From contig NC_079491.1 in the NCBI RefSeq assembly GCF_020520425.1, positions 35,517,449 through 35,581,448 on the forward strand: 64,000 nt of DNA, in the 5' to 3' direction. Below, in pieces: positions 54,303 through 64,000 of this stretch (the first letter of the stretch is position 1; each line of letters begins with the position of its first letter). This DNA comes from Spinacia oleracea. Lineage: Eukaryota > Streptophyta > Magnoliopsida > Caryophyllales > Amaranthaceae. The position numbers and the translations under genes are program-made. The notes under the pieces were generated by a model. The model was not told the origin of the DNA. It saw only the letters and a program-made list of their open reading frames with translations, and searched no databases.

Positions 54303-55874
54303 TAATTCAACTGGATTTGTTAGTAAAAATATAAACAAATTAGTATCTCAAACTCTTCTAATCAATGGGTGCAATTAGTCAATAAGAAGTATCTTCGAGG
54401 AAAAGATTTATTTTCTTATTCCCCATCCTCAAATTGCTCGTGGCAATGGAGGAACCTTATGAAACTACGAACTTTATTCAAAAGGGGCCTAAGATGGCAA
54501 GTAGGATCAGGAAAACAAATTTCCTTTTGGTTTGATAATTGGGCTTTTTCTAGTCCATTAGTAGAAATGGTCTCTTGCTCTAGCTCATCCACTGAACAAA
54601 CAGTACATGATTACATAACGCACGATAAGCAATGGAATATGTCTAAGCTACAAAGCGTTCTCCCTCAAAATTTGGTGGAGGAAGTTTGTAAGATTCTTAT
54701 ACCATATAATAATATTGATGATAATTTGATTTGGAGCCCATGCTCCACAGGCAATTTCTCTACTAAATCTGCAGCTTTACTAGCTCAAGGCTTATCCACG
54801 ACGGTGGAAAATCGAGTCCCCTATCGCTCGATTTGGTCGCTCGACATCCCCCCGAAAATGAAAAATTTTCTTTGGAAAATCTGTTTAGATGGTCTCCCTA
54901 CTAAAGAAAGATTAGCTAAAAGTCATGTTTTTGTCCCTTCCCAGTGCCCATTTTGTGACCACCATATTGAAAATGCGTCTCACATTTTTCTTTATTGTCC
55001 ATTTAGCAAGAATATCTATGACTATTTGTCTGCAAATGAAGGTTGGACCCCTTTACCTATCTTATCTTCCATTGACATGGTCCAGACCCTTCAAACTCTT
55101 AAAGATAATTTAAGATTAGTTGAGTTTGAAAGACTAATTATAATTTGGTGGCACATATGGTTCATACGCAACTCAATAATTTTCAAAAATGAAAGTTTCA
55201 ACGCATTCCAAGCTTGCACCATTATTAGAACTTTTTACAAAAATTGGATCTCTTCCAAAGATATAAGCTTGGAAGACATCAATCCTCATGTAAAGACTAA
55301 CAACCAGAAGAAAATGGCTTCCAAGAGCATTGAAGTTTCTTGGACCAAGCCGCCTTCCGGATTTCATAAATTAAATTTTGATGGGTCAAAGTTGTCTAAT
55401 GGTCAAGCTTCTTTCGGCTTTGTTATTAGAAATGATTTAGGCGAACTTGTGTTAGCCGGAGCCAAAGCCCTCCCAAGTAGTTACTCTGTTATCCTAGCGG
55501 AAGCAGTGGGTATGCGAGAGGGGATTAAAGGAGCTATTTTCCTTGGTATTAAAAACCTTATCATTGAAGGGGATAATCTCCTAGTAATCAATGGTTTGAA
55601 ACGTACATGGAAAATTCCTTGGGAGATTAACACTGTTATTTGTGATGCAGAGATGGACCTTGCTCGTTTCGGCTCTTTCTCGATCAATCACTGCTTTAGG
55701 GAAGCTAACCAAGCGGCGGATTTCATGGCGGCTAAAGGGACTAATCTGCAAATCATGAAGTATTGGTTCTTTTCGTGGGATAACACCCTCTCTATCATCA
55801 TCCGTAAGGATGCTTTAGGTTACACTTATGTAAGAGTGTAACCTAGTTTCTTCTCCTTATCAAAAAAAAAAAAA
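54303..55874 (+). mobile_element. 5'-truncated L1-type LINE
   Basis: The 3' part of a plant LINE ORF2 followed by a short 3' UTR and poly-A (55862-55874). RT and endonuclease are absent, as expected from incomplete reverse transcription. The exact left border and target duplication could not be fixed by eye. Confidence 0.85.
54369..55841 (+). CDS. LINE ORF2 C-terminal part (zf-RVT + RNase H), 490 codons
   Basis: Open frame without a true ATG start (first codon is GTG; the coding similarity begins slightly upstream). The zf-RVT domain spans ~110-220 (FSTKSAALLAQ, IPPKMKNFLWKICLDGLPTK, CPFCDHHIENASHIFLYC). The RNase H domain (~335-465) keeps all four acidic residues: Asp in KLNFDGS, Glu in LAEAVGMREG, Asp in IEGDNLL and Asp in NQAADFMA. 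Plant L1 elements carry this order after RT. The frame is intact to its stop, so the copy is not old, but it lacks the parts needed to move. Confidence 0.85.
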   Translation: MQLVNKKYLRGKDLFSYSPSSNCSWQWRNLMKLRTLFKRGLRWQVGSGKQISFWFDNWAFSSPLVEMVSCSSSSTEQTVHDYITHDKQWNMSKLQSVLPQNLVEEVCKILIPYNNIDDNLIWSPCSTGNFSTKSAALLAQGLSTTVENRVPYRSIWSLDIPPKMKNFLWKICLDGLPTKERLAKSHVFVPSQCPFCDHHIENASHIFLYCPFSKNIYDYLSANEGWTPLPILSSIDMVQTLQTLKDNLRLVEFERLIIIWWHIWFIRNSIIFKNESFNAFQACTIIRTFYKNWISSKDISLEDINPHVKTNNQKKMASKSIEVSWTKPPSGFHKLNFDGSKLSNGQASFGFVIRNDLGELVLAGAKALPSSYSVILAEAVGMREGIKGAIFLGIKNLIIEGDNLLVINGLKRTWKIPWEINTVICDAEMDLARFGSFSINHCFREANQAADFMAAKGTNLQIMKYWFFSWDNTLSIIIRKDALGYTYVRV

Positions 55875-56014
55875 TCTAGGATGACCATCCGTACAACTGT
55901 TTTTTGTGGCTTCGAGAAGCTCTGCGGCACCCATGATTCCCAATAGTAAGTCGGCATCATTCCCATTATTCTTTCTACTCGCTCCAACCCCTATGCCAAA
56001 AAAAAAAATACGGG

Positions 56015-56069
<55 letters not shown>

Positions 56070-56559
56070 GTGAAAACCAATTAAAAAAAGGGGAAACGAT
56101 TTAATTATTAAAGTTACATGGGCTAGTGCTACATATCTACCGCTCAAATAAAAGTCATGTCCGCAATCTAAGAAGAGAAGAAATAGTGTAAATTATGATT
56201 TTCTTGTTTGTCCCCTAATAAGTAGACTTCTCCATTGTGTAAAAGATTAGTAAATATCTCTTTATAAGAGTCAATCATACCAATTTTAAAAGGTCTATCC
56301 GGTAAATTAGATTGTGTACCTCGTCGCATGTAGTTAAAAGGTTAGCATAACAAATTAGAAGACGTACCCAATTACATGTGGTATTACATTTTAGCCCCAA
56401 AATGAAAATTTCTACTTCTTTGTAATCTCCATCGGCATCTTAAGCACCTTTTATATTATTTTATCTATACTTTATTTTATTTCTCTAGTTATTTTTTTTC
56501 AACTCTAACATTTACAGTTCCAGCTTTCTTTTCAAACTAACAAGATAAATTTTTGTTGA
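55875..56559. other. intergenic with (AT)n
   Basis: Holds the (AT)n microsatellite at about 56016-56066. A minus-strand stretch at 55875-55990 reads MGAAELLEATKNSCTDGHPR and may be exon-derived; not assigned. Confidence 0.4.
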
Positions 56560-57570
56560 TGTAGATGATGAAGTGCATGATGGTTATGGACTTATGGCTA
56601 TTCAAGTAAAGTTGTTGTGATTCCAACGGGTAATTTTCATTTATTTTATGATTTTTTTTCTTTAAAGTAACATATTTATTGTTATATTATGCTTTTTCGA
56701 TTGTGAATATTATTATAAAGAAAATAACGTTCATTAACGTGCACCAAAGATTGTTTCGTACTTGTAAAAGAGAATATATCATAAGAAAAATACATCATGT
56801 TATGGAAAAATAATTTTAATAATTTTTAAAAGCACAATGTTATAGATAAATTGTTAAAAAAAATTAATTAAGGGCTTATGTTAACATGAAATTATTTGTT
56901 CTAAATAGTAAAAATATTATGTAGTTATTTGAAAAGCATATAACTCCCTTTCTTGTTTTTTTTAGTTGTAAAAGAGGTAGAAAGAAATGTTGAGAAATGA
57001 AATTAGAAATGATGAAGAAGCGTATGATCTTTACTTGAGCAATGCATTTAAACACGAGTTTGGTATTCGCAAAGACAATCTCAAGAAAAGAGAAAACACG
57101 AATATAGTTAGGCAACGAATATTTGTATGCTCGTGTGAGGATTTTATAGATATTGAGAATAATAAGACCACTAAGAAGTTTGATGTGGCTAATGAATGTA
57201 CTGGTTGCAAAGCAAGCATATAGTTCGATGTGGCCAAAACAATGAGTGTTTATATTGTTACTAAATATGATATGATTTATAACCACAGGATGCTTACATC
57301 AGGAAGCCGACAATTGATAAAGTCACATAGAAAAGTTACAAATGAGCAAATAACTATTAACTATGTTGAGTAACATGACATAACTCATAAGTGGTGTTCC
57401 TCCGTCTGTCGCAATGCGTTTTATGAGAAATGAAGCCGCTAAATTTACAACTCTTAGGTTTATAAACAAAGATACATATGAGCTTTATCTTCAAAAAAGC
57501 TAAGAAACTCGACGGTGTTGATGCAAATGAACTTAATTATTAATCTATTTAACTAGAGGAAAGCTAAAGA
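56560..57570 (+). pseudogene. FAR1-related (FRS) protein relic
   Basis: Plus-strand pieces of the FAR1 DNA-binding (WRKY-GCM1-type zinc finger) region: NDEEAYDLYLSNAFKHEFGI, then QRIFVCSCEDF and NECTGCKAS (56987-57220), a stop, then FDVAKTMSVYIVTKYDMIYN and HRMLTSGSRQL. After another break, GVPPSVAMRFMRNEAAKFTT and FINKDTYELYLQK (about 57390-57500). The order is that of FAR1/FHY3-related proteins, which descend from Mutator-like transposases. Stops and frameshifts make it non-functional; it could derive from a host FRS gene or from a MULE. Confidence 0.78.
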
Positions 57571-58699
57571 GTTTGATTTCTACTTTGATTTTAACCTTGA
57601 TGATCATGGTCATTTATGAACACCTAAAAATCGTCCCCCCTAAAGTGTCCTATGATTAAGCTTAACCGATTGTTTAAATGGTTTGAACCCAAAACATGTT
57701 TGCGCGCACTTAACAACTGGACATACCAACCATCTTTCATTTTCGTAAAAAAATCATTTGGGCCTAGTCTAACAACTAAGCCCTAAAGTTGCCTAATTAA
57801 GATTCGGATAAGCCTGATATAACCAAATTCGAGTTTCGTCCATCCATAAACTTTTGATTAGCTAATGCATATTTCATGGTTGGATATCCTTTCAAATAAG
57901 CTTTTCATCCATATATCATAAGCTCAATTCCAATTTTGTAACAAAAGAGTTATCAGTCGTTTTCGAAACCAAATCGTTTTCTAAACTAGTATATGCTTTA
58001 TTTTAGGGTCATATCTTGAGTTCTTTAAATGATAATCCAGTTACAATTATGTGTCTTTCCAAAATCCTATCATAGGCCCAAAAAAGAGGTCGGGTGCGTG
58101 AAATATGACCTAATCAATATGGCGCTTCTGCAGATTCTGGAAATTTTACATGCGGGCCATGCAAGGTACAAGCGTGGGATACCTGGTTCTAACACAGCCC
58201 TCCAGGTCAAAATGCTGCCCGCTGGCACCTTGCACAACGTACTAGCTCTCAACATATATCACCTAACCACGACAATATTATGCTACCATTTTCGAACATA
58301 TTCTGAAAATCTTTTGACGGCTAATCATGTTTACGCCTGTGAGGAGGTCGAAAAAACATGACGGGATGCCTCTTAAGGAAGAGTGGCGGCCCGCATGACT
58401 TTTTCTCTCTCTGGATGTGGCAAGCATATTAAGTAAACATGGACTAACTGGGGGCGTTAGCCTCTTTTTACTAGTCTTTAGGAGTCGTTATTCAGTTTTA
58501 GAAAACTGACAAAACCCGGTTATCGTGATATGCCTAGAGTAGAAACATATGTGATTCACGACGGCCATAGATTCCCTTGTGATCCCTGGTATGGAGATCC
58601 CTCAACGTACATCCAGTGGAGCAAAGATTGAGAGTTCGGGGGACGTTTACTAATACGGGGAGTGCCCAACATTAGACAACGCGGTGCGGTCCTTACTAG
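57571..58699. other. no gene recognised
   Basis: A plus-strand frame at 58029-58361 (110 codons) has no recognisable domain. Part of this may belong to the LTR element to the right. Confidence 0.3.
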
Positions 58700-59896
58700 T
58701 TCAATTGTGACGATGTTGGGACATGTGTTATGCTACATTACTACTCTTGATTGATTTTAATGCACATATATCACTAAAAAGATGTCAAAACTCTGATTTA
58801 GGTTGATTAAAGGAGCTTAACGATTAACCGGTTTGTCCAAGTATTATCTGATTTAGGTGTGAGCAATATAACAAGTTAAAGTTAGCAAATTTATATGGTG
58901 GGGAAAGCAATAAAAATATAAATTCACGTAACAGCAAAGCGTATGCTTTAATGCGGTTCTCAGGACACCTATTACCACTTGACTTTTCTAGCTTTCTGTT
59001 TGGTTTTAGAACTTTCCGATGACTACTGACTATGGGACGGGATTTTTCCAGAGTTTTGAGTATTTTAGGCTTAAGGATTTGTGTTTAGGTTTCAGCAGCA
59101 CTTCGACAGTATTTAGTTTAACAGGCGGTCGTGCGGGCAGGGTCTGCTTAACAGTGTGTTAAAGCGGCAGACGCACGAATACGGGACAGAGAAAAGCTTC
59201 GGTCAATACTTAAGCTTAAGGTTTTAGGGTTGGAATTGTGTGTTCTTTTCCGGTTTTTGGAGGCCCTATTTATAGACAAAATAGGCTAGAATAAGATAAA
59301 TTTCGGAATGGGAATTTTCCAACTGAGATTTGCCGAGCGCTAGAAAAATCCAGCGCTTGGATCAGCGCTGGTTATTTCTAGCTTGACATTTGTGCGCCAG
59401 ATTTTTTCTGGTGACATCTGGATCAATTCTATCTTTTGCGTGATTGTGTAAGAGGCAAACAGCAGCGCTGGAATAAACCAGCGCTTAAGGTTTGTGCACT
59501 GGAAAATAGTAGCGCTTGGAATGCCAGCGCTGGAATTTTCCAGTGCTAGTGTTTTAGTCTACTTTTCCAGCCTTTATCAGTTTTTGCCGAGTCTTATCAC
59601 GTTTTCTATCCTTTAGGAACACGAGTTGGACTGCAACTCTTAGTCCTTACTTAATGATGAATCGTAAGGCGATTCAAACACTTAGATATTTTATCTTACA
59701 TGGTTGCTATTCTAGGCAGCGTGCAAGAATAGCAGTTACTATAAATAGAAGTTTCAATAAATGGAAATGAGGTTTACGAGAGTATTAGTCAGTCAGGGAT
59801 CGTTCATCGAATACTTAGGAAAGCTTAGTCAAGCGGTGTTTGGTTTAATCATCGAACACACCGTGTCGGGCCTAGGGACAAATGTAGGCGTCTACA
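58700..59896 (-). repeat. candidate 3' LTR of a minus-strand LTR retrotransposon
   Basis: On the minus strand a purine tract AAAGTGGGGGTAAC (59897-59910) is followed by TGTAGACGCCTACATTTGTC, which has the form of a polypurine tract plus LTR start. A TATAAATA box lies at 59267-59274 (minus strand) about 620 bp inside. The other end of the LTR and any target duplication were not found; the left coordinate is approximate. No pol is present to the right, so the element is truncated or degenerate. Confidence 0.45.
59333..59560. repeat. cluster of AGCGCTGG / CCAGCGCT motifs
   Basis: About seven copies of AGCGCT-centred motifs in both orientations within the candidate LTR, each near 'ggaa..ttcc' bases. 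Related motifs recur at 60648-60711. Confidence 0.7.
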
Positions 59897-59910
59897 GTTA
59901 CCCCCACTTT

Positions 59911-60199
59911 GATTGAGTCTGAGCAATACGACAATCAAAGTATTGGTAGACGGAATGCATCTGGGACCTATCTTGGTTAAAACTAAGTTCTAACAAGGGT
60001 CTCATGAGCCCCCAAGTGATAACATTTGACTGAAGGGTCATCACTGGAAATGTCAATAGTTCCCTCACGAGTCATTGGGAATTTACTGACCTGAACAGTC
60101 CTCTCACAGAGTCATTGAAGACGTTCAACTTTTATAGATAGAGCTTTTCGAAAACGGTCACTTAGCTTTTACCTTTTGGGAATGAAATATGGGATAATG
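59911..60199. other. probable retrotransposon interior, no gene
   Basis: Short related phrases about 'gggtcat', 'gagtcattg' and 'cccccaagtg' recur; nothing coding. Confidence 0.3.
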
Positions 60200-60394
60200 A
60201 CATTTTTTAGCATGTAATGAATAAACATTAAAACTTTGACCTTTTTTAGCAAGGAATGAATAAACCTCAAAACTTTGACATTTTTTAGCAAGGAATGAAT
60301 AGACCTTAAAACTTTGACATTTTTTAGCAAGGAATGAATAAACCTTAAAACTTTGACATTTTTCAGCAAGGAATAAATAAACCTTAAAACGTTG
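60200..60394. repeat. 39-bp minisatellite, 5 copies
   Basis: Unit 'acattttttagcaaggaatg...aaactttg' repeated five times at exact 39-bp spacing with few changes. Because 39 is a multiple of three, the minus strand shows an open frame of a 13-residue repeat (LLKNVKVLRFIHS); this is not considered a gene. Confidence 0.92.
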
Positions 60395-60647
60395 ACAATT
60401 ATCTTTTTTTCAAAATACGAATTTTTTTAAAAAACAAGTCCTATTATTTTTTGAATAAAATAACCATACCTAGGTGGGTTGCGGCGGTTCCAAACACAGT
60501 TTCCTGTCAGTGGGACACTAAATATAAAATTTTGAAAAACCGTTACTTTTCCGCGGGAAACAAAATGGAAAAAGTATAGGCGATTATTTGATAAGAATTG
60601 GGCTGAATGGTCCGACATCTTGTCGGAATGGAATAAACGAAATTCCG

Positions 60648-60711
60648 GCGCTTGATTTTGAGCGCTGAAATTTTCCTGCGCTTGAATTTGAGCGCTGGAA
60701 ATTTCCAGCGC
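60648..60711. repeat. GCGCT motif cluster with 20-bp perfect palindrome
   Basis: GCGCTGGAAATTTCCAGCGC at 60692-60711 is a perfect palindrome, next to further gcgctt/agcgct copies. Confidence 0.8.
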
Positions 60712-62376
60712 ATGTCCTCTTTAAATGTGAGCAGTTCAGTGGCATTTCGCCATTTTTCTGCTGTTGCTACTCGCCATTTTCTCCCTCCTCTTGCTCGTTT
60801 TTGCTTGTTTTTGCTCGGTTTGCACGATTTCTTCACCAAAATTGTTCCCAAGTCAATCTAAACCGCATTTATGTAAGTAATTTCGTGTTTTGGCTCGATT
60901 TCGAGTAAAATTCGTGTAGAAATTTATGCTTAAGTTGATTTAGGGTTTCTTGATTTTGCCCCAATTTCTTGCAATTGTTTGCTTGCATGCGATGTTTATT
61001 AAATGTATAAGTATCTTGCATTTTGATTTTCACAAGTTTGTTGATATTGGGTAATTTTGGGCTTGCTCAAAATTAGTCCCCAAGTGTGCCTATGAATTGA
61101 TGTTGTGACACAATGTAGGTGTTCTTGGCTTGTTGCTTGCAGTTTCTATGCATGAATTTTCCCTTTGGAGTTGTTTTGATCACTTTGCAAGTTCTCGTTT
61201 CGCTACTGATTTGAATTTAGCAGCATGTTCGTACTCAGGGAACAAAATTGCTTGACTTTGCCAAGTAAGACAAACTTGTTATGAATTTGAATACTTGGAA
61301 CTTAGAAATAGTATGTGTTAATCGATGGGTTGAGGTGTGATGCCTCCCTACTTTTAGAAATGATAATCTGTAGATTGTTCTTTTGTTCAATGTCATAGAT
61401 GCGAAGGGCGTCTGCAAGATGCAGCGCTATGAGGGGCATGCCTTATGGGTACTTGTACTTGGGGTTTGCAGAGAGGATTTGCCGCGTGTGCCCCATTCTT
61501 GTAGAGGGAATCGGGGTTCTAGCCTCTGAGTGTTTACAGATACTTTTTTTAAGGATTTGCTTGCGTTGGAAATTTTCTTATGGCTCTTCATTATCCTCTG
61601 AAGCAATGGTTGAACTGTACCCAGTAATTCCAGGTCGGGTGACGAGTACTCAGATTCTTTAACCTTCAGAAATTTGTCTTTGTCAAACGTTTAAAAGTAA
61701 ACTTTTATACAAAAGTTGATGAAAAGATAACCATTCACAATAGTGTTGAACCATGATACTGAATTTTCCATCCAAATAAATGAAAAAGAAGTAGGGATTA
61801 AGATTAATATTGTTATTTGCTTAAAAAAAGTTTAATATTGTTACAAAATACAAACTTAGGGAAAGAAATAATAAACTAGTAAAGACACAACCCCAAAGTT
61901 TCATATTGTATATTTTAAAAGAAAAAACAAACAAACAATCAAGACTCAGTGGATTCGATGATTCATCGACAATGTTGTTAACTGGAAAGAGGAGAGAAAT
62001 GAGCTAGTGACTTTGTGGGCAGATACTGGTGTTTTGTAAGGAATGATAAGAAACCCTGAATTGGACATTTGGACTCACTCACGTAAGTCAAACAAGCTCG
62101 AATTTCATTTTTTAAAAAAAACATTTGAACAGGTTGTCGGGTGCCCGTTATTTAGCTTAATGATCGGCCAATGTCCCGACCCGATGACCCTGATAAATTT
62201 CAAGGTCGGCTACCCAACCAGTTTATTTAGAAAAAAAATTGAAAAATATTACCCGGCTTATTTGTGTTGGGTCGGCAGAGTAGCAGTTCTGGTAATACGG
62301 GTCGGATATTTTGAAACACCCCCATCCAATATCCTCACAAAGTGCAATGATATGAGTTTTACCAATTACCAAAAAC
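60712..62376. other. no gene recognised
   Basis: 60720-60900 resembles plant 5' UTR sequence (pyrimidine-rich, ctcgccattttctccctcct). A plus-strand frame at 61399-61662 (87 codons) has no recognisable domain. 62130-62300 contains several ggtcgg/cccgac phrases like those in the MITE to the right. Confidence 0.35.
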
Positions 62377-62619
62377 TAGGGTTGGAAATCCCTGATCCGA
62401 TCTGACTCAAACTAGATCTAAAATTACTAAGAGAAACCCGAACCCGACCTGAACCGAACCCGAATGACCTGAAATCGACCCGATGTGACCCATTTCTCAT
62501 ATTTTGTAGTAATATCAAGTTGTACAACATTTCTAGTATTTTTTTACAAATTTACACAATCCAAAATCGACCCAAAATCAAACTCGAACCTAACCCATTA
62601 ACCTGAATTTCCAACCCTA
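62377..62619. mobile_element. hAT-type MITE
   Basis: 243 bp with inverted ends TAGGGTTGGAAAT / ATTTCCAACCCTA. Flanks are ccaaaaac (left) and ccaaaacac (right), an imperfect ~8-bp duplication compatible with hAT elements. The interior is rich in 'cccgaacc' and 'gacccgat' phrases and does not code. Confidence 0.65.
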
Positions 62620-62714
62620 CCAAAACACGTCATATTCCATAGATATATGAACAATTATCATCTTCCCCTATAAATTAATTAAATATTTAAAATTTTCTAT
62701 TCCAATATTTATCA

Positions 62715-63335
62715 CTAGATTTTAGGTCGTGCGATGCACGATTTCTATTAAATTGTTAAGTTAAATAAATATCTATATATATCAACTGTTATATTTTATA
62801 TATTACGTAGTAAATTAAATTATGTTTTGATTTTAAATGGACTTTCATTTTAGATTTTTTTTTTTAATTATTAGAGTGTTTGCTTTTGGATGAAATTGTA
62901 TATGCGTAATATTAATAATTAATTAATAAAAATATCTACGTGACACCTAATTATTTATCTACGTGGCACTCGATTTTTTTTAATTCAAAAATAATTTTGA
63001 AATCTTATTTTTCATTGGCCGAAACCATTAGATTTCCTACGTGGCCCTCTAATATTGGATTTATGTTTGATCTTGGATTGAATTTTATTTTAGATTAGTG
63101 TTTGATTTAGGATGATTATATTTTAGATTTATTTTTTAATTATTAGAGTGTTTGATTTTGGATGGAGTTGTATATATTAGTAATTAAACAATTAAAATAT
63201 CTATGTGGCACATATTAATTATCTAAGTGGCACTCGAATTTTTTAATTGAAAATTAAATTAGAAATCTTATTTTTCATTGGCCAAAACCAATAGTAATCC
63301 TACGTAGTACTCTAATATTTTAGCAAATATGCCTC

Positions 63336-63374
<39 letters not shown>
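62715..63374 (-). mobile_element. short non-autonomous Helitron
   Basis: Minus-strand 3' end: TCGTGC-GCACGA hairpin (62727-62742), spacer, CTAG, host T. The 5' end lies in the (TA)n tract after 'gcctccttta' (about 63331-63374). The interior has two ~150-bp related halves with 'ctacgtggcac' and 'cattggccgaaacca' phrases. No coding. Confidence 0.6.
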
Positions 63375-63378
<4 letters not shown>

Positions 63379-64000
63379 CGTGAAGCTCGTGCGATGCAGG
63401 GAGAATTATTAATATATTGAATGAAAAATTATTAGTTTGTCAATCACAATAAATGGTCAATAACTGAGCAGTTATGAACTTATGATACGATAAAAATAAC
63501 TAAAATAATTATCCAGAGAAGAAAATTTAGTCAATTTTTTTTATACGTAATACTTGTGTTTTTTTAATATACTTTCTACCTTGTAGAATTCCACTACTAT
63601 TTGGAACTTGCCCATGACAAATTTTAGCTTTCACCAACTATCACCACCCGGGTACTTTTTACTTCTTAGCCAATACTCAGATAAGCTGATTGATAATAAT
63701 CCTAATGTTATGATATGATGCAACCCAAAATTATTGGGACTAATTTACTGATCACTTGAACATGACCAAATCAAAAACCTGATATGAATAACCTTTTTTC
63801 CATCTCTATGCATGTCCAAGAGTTTATACTTATATTTTCTACAATATGATATATATTGCATTACAAAACATGAACTTTACATCTAAAACATAAAAATGTG
63901 GATTACTATTAAAAAAACCAGATACTACGTATATATTATGTAATCAATATGTGAAGAATTTAATAAAAAACATTGATAGAAGTTACAATTATATTAAAAA
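63375..64000 (-). mobile_element. Helitron 3' end, element runs off the window
   Basis: Minus-strand 3' end: GCATCGCACGAG-type hairpin, spacer, CTAA (63375-63378), host T. It directly abuts the previous Helitron's 5' tract, a tandem arrangement. The rest to the window end is AT-rich and shows no gene. Confidence 0.45.

Noticed and set aside
55860-56147. 95-codon minus frame with (IY)n
   Set aside because: Mostly the (AT)n microsatellite; only the short segment at its end might be exon-derived.
58029-58361. 110-codon plus frame
   Set aside because: No recognisable domain and no splice or start context; not reported as a gene.
60169-60369. Minus-strand frame with 13-residue repeats
   Set aside because: By-product of the 39-bp minisatellite, whose length is a multiple of three.

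Overview
This window is plant nuclear DNA: spliced plant gene fragments, Ty1-copia elements primed by initiator-Met tRNA, Helitrons, CACTA, Stowaway, Mutator-type and hAT-type elements, and an L1-type LINE. Recurrent 'tactccgtac'-type motifs and the LTR types suggest Caryophyllales, possibly Amaranthaceae (spinach/beet/quinoa relatives); this is an inference from memory, not a database match. I see no complete host gene. Almost everything is transposable elements, many nested, plus host gene pieces that two of them carry.

Region by region. 1-6582: left-truncated minus-strand copia element (copia-A), inserted into a decayed non-LTR reverse transcriptase pseudogene (6583-8330). 8331-9439: AT-rich DNA with TTA repeats and a Stowaway relic. 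9440-22626: candidate minus-strand Helitron (H1) sitting in a TTA microsatellite, with a second candidate Helitron nested inside (H2, 10478-21047). H2 holds minus-strand fragments of a DUF1336/EDR2-like gene, an Argonaute PAZ region, a CDC48-like N-terminal exon (twice), a PHT4-type anion transporter exon 1 and several unidentified exon-like pieces, plus a 161/322-bp tandem repeat. 23245-24061: solo LTR with a 5-bp target duplication. 24597-53317: a CACTA element (matching 26-bp ends, ATT target duplication) with about 6 kb of its own sequence: geranylgeranyl reductase exons, a MYB exon 1, other exon-like pieces and the same ~160-bp repeat as H2. Three LTR retrotransposons have inserted into it, each with a 5-bp target duplication: a small copia with a gag-RT fusion ORF (26848-30001), a full-length copia with an intact gag-pol (copia-B, 30313-40737), and a non-autonomous Sirevirus-like element (42572-51695). 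53318-64000: Mutator-type MITE, Stowaway MITE, 5'-truncated LINE, FAR1-related relic, a degenerate LTR element on the minus strand, an hAT-type MITE and two Helitron 3' ends.

The main points of biology: two unrelated transposon classes (rolling-circle and TIR) have each collected several host exons and both carry the same satellite-like repeat; copia-A and copia-B are nearly identical in pol and leader but have different gag genes; and a very young copia has lost protease and integrase while keeping one open frame. All coordinates, boundaries and differences were read by eye; homologies come from recognising conserved protein motifs, not from a search.
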